Assembly (NCBI GenBank): GCA_900754965.1
Contig: CAAEEO010000004.1
Coordinates: 48,974 to 112,973 of the forward strand
From: an uncultured Oscillospiraceae bacterium
GTDB lineage: Bacteria > Bacillota > Clostridia > Oscillospirales > Oscillospiraceae
Direction of reading: 5' to 3'
DNA: 64,000 nucleotides
In this document: piece by piece, positions 58,188 to 64,000 of the stretch
Position numbering within the stretch: the stretch's first letter is position 1
How the letters are laid out: each line of letters opens with the position of its first letter
The notes under the pieces: generated by a model
The model's database searches: none
What the model was told of the DNA's origin: nothing
What the model saw: the letters and a program-made list of their open reading frames with translations, nothing else
Position numbers and translations under genes: made by a program

Positions 58188-60185
58188 ATGGATGAAATGC
58201 AGGCAAAAAAACGGGGATGGATCAAGAATGTGGCAATTATCTTTTTGTCCATTATGCTGATCCTGACGTTTTTCTCGAACACCTTTATGAACCGCTCTCT
58301 GGCAGAAGTGGCCACGGCCTATGTGACCAGCGGCGAGATCGTCACGAAGATCCGCGGCGGCGGCACCGTCACGGCTAACGAAAGTTATGAGGTCGTGCTC
58401 TCCCAGGGCCGGACGATTGAGTCTGTCAAGGTTCAGGTGGGCGATGAAGTCCGGGAAGGGGATGTGCTCTTCCTGCTCAGTGAGGGGGACAGTGCAGAAT
58501 TGGAGCAGGCAGAGGCAGCGCTCCGCGCAGCCAATCTGTCCTATCAGAAAGCGCTGATCAACGCCACGGAGAAAGATTACGCCAAAGAAAACCGGGATAT
58601 TCAGCTGGCACGGGAAGAACTTCAGTTGGCACAGGCAGAGCTGAATTCGTTCTCCGGCGGCTCCATGACGTTGCAGCAGGCCAAAAGTCAGATGGACACG
58701 GCCAAAGCGGTGATGGATGCGTCCCAGAGAGAAGTGGACAAGTACCAGGAGCAGCTGAACAACCTGGGCGGCGGTGGCGGCGGTGGAGACACCAGCGGCC
58801 TGTACAGTGCCTATCTGGCAGCTGAGGACGCACTGTCCCAGGCACGCCAGAAACTCCAGTCCCAGATGCTGACCCAGGGAAATGCGTATAAGACCTTGCT
58901 TTATAAAGTTGTATACGATCGGGTTCAGCAGGCAATTATCGATTCCGGAAATGTTTCCGATGCCGAGGAATTGAAGGGGCTGTATGCTGCCTATGAATAT
59001 GAGAAATTTGCTGGGGACAGTACGAGCGTAGATGCAGCTAAAGGTGAAATCGATGCATTTCTTCAGGAACATCCTGATGTAGCAAAGGTTAGTAATGAGT
59101 TTGTTTCCAAGTGGGAACCTCAGTTGGATGTATACATGGAAGCAGCCACTACCGGCGGATATGCCGGCGCGGGAGATCAGATTGTAGCCGATGAGAAAGA
59201 AAAAGCTGCGTATGACGCATTGAAAGAATCTCTGAAAGCGGTTTCTGAGGCACAGCGCACCCGTGATGCAGCATATTCTGCTTACATCGAGGCTGTGGGG
59301 AACGACAATTCCGGTGAGTATAACCGCATCAACCGCCTGCTCCAGAAAGCGAAAGAAAGTCTGGACAAGGCAACCGCTACCTACGAGAACATGAAGACCA
59401 TCTATGAGGGCATCCAGACTGCCTCCACTGCCGTGAAGGAAAAACAGCGTGCTCTGGAAGATTTGGTGTTCGCGTTGGAGGAGCAGAAGAAGACCGATGA
59501 CAAGGCAATCCAGTTGGAACAGCTGGACCTGCAGGAAATGCGGTATACCATTGCAGATGCCCAGGAAAAGGTGAACGAGCTGCGCCAGGATGCCACGGAG
59601 CCGGAAGTAAAAGCAAAGGTCAGCGGTATTGTTACCAGTATCTCTGCTACTGCCGGAAAACCTGTGGAGGCAAATACCACCATCTGCACCATCACGGTGC
59701 CGGACATGGGGTATAATGTCAGCTTTTCTGTCACTTCCGAGCAGGCCAGAAAAGTTCGTGTAGGGGACGAGGCTACCATTGCCAACTATTGGGGCGGAGA
59801 TTTGACGGCCACATTGGCGAGCATCAAAACAGACCCCAAAAATCCCCAGTCCAGTAAGATCCTGACATTTGACATCCACGGAGAAGTGGAGCCGGGAACC
59901 ACGCTGAACCTGTCTGTGGGACAGAAGAGTGCGCAGTATGATACCATTGTGCCCAACAGCGCTCTGCGCAGCGACTCCAACGGTGATTTCGTTCTGGTCG
60001 TTACGTCCAAGTCCAGTCCTCTGGGCAACCGCTATATTGCGACCCGTGTGGATGTGGAAAAAGTCCTCAGCGACGATACCAACACTGCCGTATCCGGTGG
60101 ACTCAATCCCTATGACTATGTCATCACCACCAGCAGCAAACCCATCAAGGATAAGGACATGGTCCGCCTTGCAGAATCGGGTTGA
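58188..60185 (+). CDS. HlyD-family efflux adaptor (membrane fusion protein)
   Basis: The 665-residue protein has an N-terminal membrane anchor (about 11-32), a lipoyl half-motif (TVTANESYEVVLSQGRTIESV, split as GGGTVTANESYEVV and GRTIESVKV) near 60, long coiled coils (about 95-190 and 350-465), a Gly-rich stretch near 193, then the second lipoyl half (EPEVKAKVSGIVTSISATAG near 470) and beta-barrel domains. Such adaptors normally link inner-membrane exporters to the outside; in Firmicutes they serve MacB-like ABC systems. Here it sits inside a sugar-importer operon, which is unusual. It follows the MalG gene by 5 bases. Confidence 0.88.
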   Translation: MDEMQAKKRGWIKNVAIIFLSIMLILTFFSNTFMNRSLAEVATAYVTSGEIVTKIRGGGTVTANESYEVVLSQGRTIESVKVQVGDEVREGDVLFLLSEGDSAELEQAEAALRAANLSYQKALINATEKDYAKENRDIQLAREELQLAQAELNSFSGGSMTLQQAKSQMDTAKAVMDASQREVDKYQEQLNNLGGGGGGGDTSGLYSAYLAAEDALSQARQKLQSQMLTQGNAYKTLLYKVVYDRVQQAIIDSGNVSDAEELKGLYAAYEYEKFAGDSTSVDAAKGEIDAFLQEHPDVAKVSNEFVSKWEPQLDVYMEAATTGGYAGAGDQIVADEKEKAAYDALKESLKAVSEAQRTRDAAYSAYIEAVGNDNSGEYNRINRLLQKAKESLDKATATYENMKTIYEGIQTASTAVKEKQRALEDLVFALEEQKKTDDKAIQLEQLDLQEMRYTIADAQEKVNELRQDATEPEVKAKVSGIVTSISATAGKPVEANTTICTITVPDMGYNVSFSVTSEQARKVRVGDEATIANYWGGDLTATLASIKTDPKNPQSSKILTFDIHGEVEPGTTLNLSVGQKSAQYDTIVPNSALRSDSNGDFVLVVTSKSSPLGNRYIATRVDVEKVLSDDTNTAVSGGLNPYDYVITTSSKPIKDKDMVRLAESG

Positions 60186-60194
60186 TGAACTGTT

Positions 60195-61337
60195 ATGAAG
60201 AAGAAATTAAAAGCAATCAAATGGACCCGGGCAGATTTCATTGCATTGGTCCGTGGGAAATGGTTTCAGTTCACAGCAGTCAGTCTGCTCTGTGTGATCC
60301 TGGCGCTTTCCTGTATGGCGGGGTTCCGCCACACAGGAAAGACTCTGCGCAGTCAGCAGATTGCGCAGGAGTGGGCGGGGGACAGTGAAACGCCTTACGC
60401 ACAGGTGTCTGTTTTTCTGCCGGAGGGGAACACAGTGGATGAGGCTGCGATCCGGACATTCCGGGAGAAACTGACCGTATCTCTGTCGGAATTGGTTACG
60501 GAGGAACTGAAGAATCTGTACTGTGATGCGTGGAGCGCCAGAGGGACGGTCTCCCTGCGGGGAGAGCACGGCAGTTCCGATGCTACTGTCATCGCTGTAG
60601 GCGGCGATTTTTTCCAAATGCACCCGTTGGAACTGCTTAGCGGCAGCTATATTTCCGATGCGGATCTGATGCACGATCGAGTCCTTCTGGATGAAGAACT
60701 GGCGTGGAAACTGTTCGGCGGATATGATTTGACTGGAATGACCGTTACCATCGGAGAAAATACTTATCAGGTGGCCGGGGTCATTTCCCGGGAAGACGAT
60801 TCTGCAAGCAAAATGGCGTATACTGATGGGGCAGGCCTGTACATGGCTTACGACGCCTATTTGGCGATGAACGAGAAAGCCTACATCAGTTGTTATGAAC
60901 TGGTGATGCCCAGTCCGGTGGAGGGGTATGCGGTTCAGCAGGTGACAGAACATTTGGCACCGAAAGATGCTGTGGTGGTGGAAAACAGTTCCCGATACAC
61001 GGCGGAAAATATTTTTTCCCTGCTTCGGCATTTGAATCAGCGCACCATGCGCACCGATACGGTTTCCTATCCCTATTGGGAAAATGCAGCTCGTCTGGTA
61101 GAAAACCGCTGCATGGTTTGGTTGGTGTTTGCAGTGTTTTTCTGGATTTGTCCGGTAATTTTTGCGGTGATCATTACGGTTAAAGCATATCGAAAAGCCC
61201 GGAGCAAGGCACATGTGACCTATTTGGATCTGAAGGATCAGTATGAGAACAGGGTTCTTTGGGCCAATCTCCAGGCAAAATGGAAAGGAAGAAAACATGG
61301 CAGGTCTGACTCTGAAACACGTCAAGAAGATTTATGA
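60195..61337 (+). CDS. MacB-like periplasmic core protein with only two membrane helices
   Basis: The 380-residue protein has a first membrane helix (about 25-46), a MacB-type periplasmic core domain (about 50-300; VGGDFFQMHPLELLSGSYIS near 133, VLLDEELAWKLFGG near 160, ITIGENTYQVAGVI read as VTIGENTYQVAGVIS near 185) and a second helix (about 306-330). MacB permeases have four helices and an FtsX domain after the core; here that part is missing, so it resembles a half-permease. It follows HlyD by 9 bases and overlaps the ATPase gene by 41 bases. Confidence 0.75.
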   Translation: MKKKLKAIKWTRADFIALVRGKWFQFTAVSLLCVILALSCMAGFRHTGKTLRSQQIAQEWAGDSETPYAQVSVFLPEGNTVDEAAIRTFREKLTVSLSELVTEELKNLYCDAWSARGTVSLRGEHGSSDATVIAVGGDFFQMHPLELLSGSYISDADLMHDRVLLDEELAWKLFGGYDLTGMTVTIGENTYQVAGVISREDDSASKMAYTDGAGLYMAYDAYLAMNEKAYISCYELVMPSPVEGYAVQQVTEHLAPKDAVVVENSSRYTAENIFSLLRHLNQRTMRTDTVSYPYWENAARLVENRCMVWLVFAVFFWICPVIFAVIITVKAYRKARSKAHVTYLDLKDQYENRVLWANLQAKWKGRKHGRSDSETRQEDL

Positions 61338-62451
61338 TAACCAGGTCGTCGCAGTGGAAGACTTCAGCATGGAGATCGCCGACAAGGAATTCATTGTCTT
61401 GGTCGGCCCCTCCGGCTGTGGAAAATCCACGGCGCTGCGTATGATCGCCGGTCTGGAGGAGATCACCGAGGGCGAATTGTATATCGATGGAGAACTGATG
61501 AATGATGTGGAACCGAAGGATCGGGATATTTCCATGGTGTTCCAGAACTATGCGCTGTTTCCTCACATGACGGTGTATGACAATATTGCTTTCGGCCTGA
61601 AACGACGGAAGGTACCTAAAAATGAGATCGACAAGAAAGTTCACGAGGCTGCGGAGATTTTGCAGATTTCTGAACTGCTCCAGAGAAAACCGAAAGCCCT
61701 TTCCGGCGGTCAGCGGCAGCGCGTGGCCATCGGCCGGGCCATTGTCCGGCACCCGAAAGTTTACCTGATGGATGAGCCGCTTTCCAACCTGGACGCCAAA
61801 TTGCGTAACCAGATGCGGGCGGAGCTGAAGAAACTGCATAAGCAGATGGATACCACATTTATCTATGTGACCCATGACCAGACCGAGGCAATGACTCTGG
61901 GAGACCGGATTGTTGTCATGAAAAAAGGGCATATTCAGCAGATTGGAACACCCCATGAAGTGTTCGACCATCCCCGGAATATGTTCGTTGCCAGCTTTAT
62001 CGGCACGCCGCAGATGAATTTTATCGATGTGGTTCTGGAACTGGATGGAGAAAAGCCCTGCGCGCGGATGATGGATGCGCGGATCTCTCTGGATTTACCT
62101 ATGGATATTCAGCTGCAGCCCGGCGAGCAGCGGAAAGCCGTGTTGGGCATCCGGCCGGAGTATATCGAGATCAGCGACGATCATGGCGTGCCGGCTCTGG
62201 TGACCATGCAGGAGCTGATGGGCAGCACGGTTCAGCTGCACCTGGAACTGGGCGGCACGGAAATGATCGCTGTAGTGCCGGCCTCCTATGCAGACACCCT
62301 TCCGAATCCTGTGGAAAGCGGTGTGTTGCCCCATGTGCGCGTTTATCTCCCCAGCCATCGCATCCAGCTGTTTGATCCGGATTCAAAAATGAATTACGAA
62401 GTCCTGTATGGAGAAGAATCCAATACGAAGGAACCGGAACAGGAACTATGA
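61297..62451 (+). CDS. MsmK/UgpC-type sugar ABC transporter ATPase
   Basis: The 384-residue ATPase has Walker A GPSGCGKST near 37, FQNYALFPHMTVYDNIAFGL near 81, signature LSGGQRQRVAIGRAI near 134, Walker B VYLMDEPLSNLDAK near 152, YVTHDQTEAMTL near 187 and a C-terminal TOBE/MalK regulatory domain (about 240-370). It energises the MalF/MalG-type permeases. The ATG at 61297 has AAAGGAAG upstream. Whether it also drives the MacB-like part is unknown. Confidence 0.92.
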   Translation: MAGLTLKHVKKIYDNQVVAVEDFSMEIADKEFIVLVGPSGCGKSTALRMIAGLEEITEGELYIDGELMNDVEPKDRDISMVFQNYALFPHMTVYDNIAFGLKRRKVPKNEIDKKVHEAAEILQISELLQRKPKALSGGQRQRVAIGRAIVRHPKVYLMDEPLSNLDAKLRNQMRAELKKLHKQMDTTFIYVTHDQTEAMTLGDRIVVMKKGHIQQIGTPHEVFDHPRNMFVASFIGTPQMNFIDVVLELDGEKPCARMMDARISLDLPMDIQLQPGEQRKAVLGIRPEYIEISDDHGVPALVTMQELMGSTVQLHLELGGTEMIAVVPASYADTLPNPVESGVLPHVRVYLPSHRIQLFDPDSKMNYEVLYGEESNTKEPEQEL

Positions 62452-62545
62452 GTAAAAAACACCGGCAATATTAGATGGATGTCTATAAAACAGTAATCCA
62501 CGAAAATTACTGGTATATGGCATCCGTCTGACAGGATTGGCTACA

Positions 62546-62592
62546 AAGAAAACGGACATCACCAAGAAAATCCTGGTGATGTCCGTTTTCTT
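62546..62592 (+). terminator. Terminator of the hybrid transport operon
   Basis: AAGAAAACGGACATCACCA (62546-62564) pairs with TGGTGATGTCCGTTTTCTT (62574-62592), about 95 bases after the ATPase stop. The gap holds nothing else I can support except a small CAGTAAT/ATTACTG inverted repeat near 62491-62514. Confidence 0.85.
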
Positions 62593-62667
62593 CGTTTCAA
62601 TGTTTCTTTTTCATTGCTTAGGCTAAGTGTTAGAAAATACAAATTGATCGAATAAAGTTAAATGCTC

Positions 62668-62970
62668 TATGCCTTGATATTATTTTCTACATAATACTGG
62701 GCCTGAGCGTTCCACAGTGCAGCATATTCTCCCTTCTGCTCTGAAAGCAACGCCTCTGGGGTCCCCTGCTGGATGGCCTGGCAGTGGTCGAAAACGGCGA
62801 TCTCGTCGCAGAACTTGCAAGAGGGGAGACGGTGGCTGATGTAAATCGCTGTCCGGTTGCCGGAAATCTCGTTGAATTTCTCATAGATTTCTGCCTCCGC
62901 AATGGGGTCAAGAGCCGCAGTCGGTTCATCCAGAATGATGAAAGGGGGATCCTTATAGGCACATGCTTGT
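62668..62970 (-). pseudogene. C-terminal remnant of an ABC exporter ATPase
   Basis: On the minus strand, in the frame ending TAG at 62668-62670, the sequence reads AYKDPPFIILDEPTAALDP, then ISGNRTAIYISHRLPSCKF and ends YVENNIKA. These are the Walker B, D-loop and H-loop part of a six-helix-type ABC exporter. An in-frame TAA lies just upstream (near 62975) and the membrane domain, Walker A and signature are gone, so this is a gene fragment. Confidence 0.8.
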
Positions 62971-62987
62971 GCTTATCCTGGCTTTTG

Positions 62988-63301
62988 TTACATCTTATCG
63001 ATCAGAGTAAATACAGCAGCTTGCTGATCCTCGGTCAGCCTTGACCATTTTTCAAGCAGTTGTTTCTGCGATGCAGTCAAAGAGACCGGAGCATCTTCTT
63101 CAGCGAACAGCTGAGAAAGCGTAATCCCAAACGCATCACAGATTTTTCGAGTGAGGGAATGGTGGGAACCATGTTCTTACGATACCACGAAGAAATCGTA
63201 GACTGCGGTAAGCCGGAGCGTTCTGCAAGCTGATATTCAGACCAACCTCTGCTTTCCCGATATGTGCTTATCACTGCAAGAATATCTTTCACGTCATTCA
63301 C
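62988..63301 (-). pseudogene. XRE-family regulator gene with a frameshift
   Basis: Translation from 63301 gives MNDVKDILAVISTYRESRGW and an XRE helix-turn-helix (YQLAERSGLPQSTISSWYR). After PSLEK the frame fails at the A-run complementary to 63143-63147. Adding one base gives ICDAFGITLSQLFAEEDA and then LTEDQQAAVFTLIDKM followed by TAA at 62988-62990. The most likely cause is loss of one A from a run of six, by mutation or read error. Without the extra base a 74-residue HTH protein with a foreign tail results. Confidence 0.8.
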
Positions 63302-63337
63302 CCCCCAGCACTTGTGTTCTTCGTAAATTATACTTTG

Positions 63338-63384
63338 ATATATCGTTGAGAATTAATCATTTATATCGTATAATTTTAACGATA
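63338..63384. promoter_or_regulatory. Promoter and ATATCGT/ACGATA repeats between the XRE and SLOG genes
   Basis: On the + strand TTGAGA (63346-63351) and TATAAT (63369-63374) are 17 bases apart. ATATCGT occurs at 63340 and 63364 and its inverse AACGATA at 63378-63384. These could be sites for the adjacent XRE regulator. Confidence 0.5.
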
Positions 63385-63411
63385 AACACAAGCGTCGCAG
63401 GAGGTGTAAGC

Positions 63412-63735
63412 ATGGGCGGAAAAAGCAGCTTTTTTATCGGACATCGAGAGACGAGTGAAGAAGTGTATCCAGAGTTGTATGCCGCTGTTGGGCAGCACAT
63501 CGTCGAATATGGTGTGACAAAGTTTATTGTAGGCCACTATGGGGGCTTTGACGGAACCTATTACTCTCCGGGTATGGAGCATGTTCCTCGCCGTGTAGTT
63601 ATCGTCAGAGAGAACCGATACATGGCCGATCATGTAGACTATCTGATTGCCTACGCATGGCATCCGTCCAGCAACGCCAGGGAGCTGGTGGAATATGCGC
63701 AGAGGAAACAACAAATACACATTCAATTACTATAA
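63412..63735 (+). CDS. Short SLOG-like protein with a probable internal deletion
   Basis: The 107-residue protein begins GKSSFFIGHRETSEEVYPEL, has KFIVGHYGGFDGTYY near 41 and then RRVVIVRENRYMADHVDYLI near 64 and NARELVEYAQRKQ near 89. Compared with the 171-residue SLOG protein at 27743-28258, the start and end correspond, but the middle between GGD/GGFD and the RRNQYM/RRVVIV part (about 65 residues there) is only about 15 here. GGAGGTG precedes the ATG, so it may still be expressed. Function unknown. Confidence 0.7.
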   Translation: MGGKSSFFIGHRETSEEVYPELYAAVGQHIVEYGVTKFIVGHYGGFDGTYYSPGMEHVPRRVVIVRENRYMADHVDYLIAYAWHPSSNARELVEYAQRKQQIHIQLL

Positions 63736-63787
63736 GACAATTTTTATGTATTTTAGGCAAAATAATCTTTAGAATCGTATAGTTTAA

Positions 63788-63816
63788 TTGACGAAAAGGA
63801 GAAAAATGAGTATAAT
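63788..63816 (+). promoter_or_regulatory. Promoter before the truncated XRE fragment
   Basis: TTGACG (63788-63793), 17 bases, TATAAT (63811-63816), with GGAGGT following before the ATG at 63858. Confidence 0.7.
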
Positions 63817-63857
63817 ACTGCGGAGTATATTGTAACATATCACGGAGGTACATACCA

Positions 63858-63956
63858 ATGGCAGTTAGCTATAAAAAGCTTTGGAAACTCTTGGTTGATT
63901 TGGATATGAAAAAGAAACGACTTGGAATGGTATCAAGACGCAGTAAAACAAATTAA
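63858..63956 (+). pseudogene. N-terminal fragment of an XRE-type regulator
   Basis: A 32-codon frame with a good GGAGGT reads AVSYKKLWKLLVDLDMKKK, the usual start of a small XRE-family regulator, and then turns into unrelated RLGMVSRRSKTN and stops at 63956. The helix-turn-helix proper is missing. The break is near 63914-63918. Confidence 0.65.
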
Positions 63957-64000
63957 TTCCTACTTTTCACCTGATAAAATTACGGATACCAGATTGCAAG
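63916..64000 (+). pseudogene. Fragment of an unidentified gene running off the window
   Basis: In another frame from about 63916 the sequence reads NDLEWYQDAVKQINSYFSPD and then KITDTRLQ to the window edge without a stop. It has the look of real coding sequence whose start has been replaced by the XRE fragment. I cannot name the family from 28 residues. Confidence 0.5.

Noticed and set aside
58161..59879. A 572-codon open frame opposite the HlyD gene
   Set aside because: Antisense shadow of a biased coiled-coil gene, with no start context and no family.
62660..64000. An intact mobile element or phage at the right end
   Set aside because: No integrase, transposase, terminal repeat or duplicated target is visible; only fragments are seen.

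Overview
The window reads as a chromosome segment of a low-to-mid GC Gram-positive anaerobe of the Clostridia, most like a gut Oscillospirales (Flavonifractor/Oscillibacter-type) bacterium. The evidence is gene order and family: lon tail-engB, M50 peptidase-scpA-scpB-DUF2953-ytfJ-dacF-rluB, cmk-plsC-ispH/rpsA fusion, infC-rpmI-rplT, spore-lineage proteins (YtfJ, PdaB-like), T-box and FMN riboswitches, strong AGGAGG ribosome binding sites, GTG/TTG starts and many short U-tailed terminators. This assignment is an inference. I saw no tRNA, rRNA, CRISPR array or intact mobile element.

Layout. 1-15.2 kb is housekeeping on the + strand: chromosome segregation, cell wall, a MurR/RpiR regulator, the cmk-plsC-ispH::rpsA run, deoC, and the infC operon with an attenuator-like leader and a probable AUC start. 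15.2-20.3 kb (minus) is a two-component system with an ABC ATPase/FtsX permease pair of the peptide-sensing/detoxification kind. 20.4-22.1 kb has a DJ-1 protein, a VanY-type carboxypeptidase and an unlisted 51-residue membrane protein. 22.2-27.6 kb is an accessory metabolic cluster: a BaiE-like SnoaL protein, two tandem ketopantoate-reductase-like proteins, a GntR/FCD regulator and a YkvI-type transporter, linked by shared TGCATCAA-type sites. 27.7-31.6 kb holds a SLOG protein, FMN-riboswitch/ribU, an SDR and mnmA. 31.7-34.1 kb is an amino-acid ABC importer whose binding protein appears circularly permuted. 34.3-47.5 kb has an XRE/S24 repressor with a palindromic operator candidate, CapA, ferredoxin, PdaB, a membrane pyrophosphatase, pyridoxal kinase, an orphan response regulator, an HD hydrolase, an ABC-F ATPase, and a PBP/FHA-RodA pair. 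47.7-50.7 kb has two ilvE paralogues, each behind its own T-box. 50.8-53.4 kb has Mrp, DUF1836, SfsA and an ArsC/Spx-like protein. 53.8-62.5 kb is a six-gene transport operon mixing sugar-importer parts (binding protein, MalF, MalG, MsmK ATPase) with efflux-type parts (HlyD adaptor, MacB-like protein). 62.6-64.0 kb is a decayed region of gene fragments.

The most unusual items are the permuted binding protein (33229-34059), the hybrid transport operon (53842-62451), the BaiE-like/KPR cluster with its putative operators (22277-27631), the FHA-RodA fusion, and the gene remnants at the right end.
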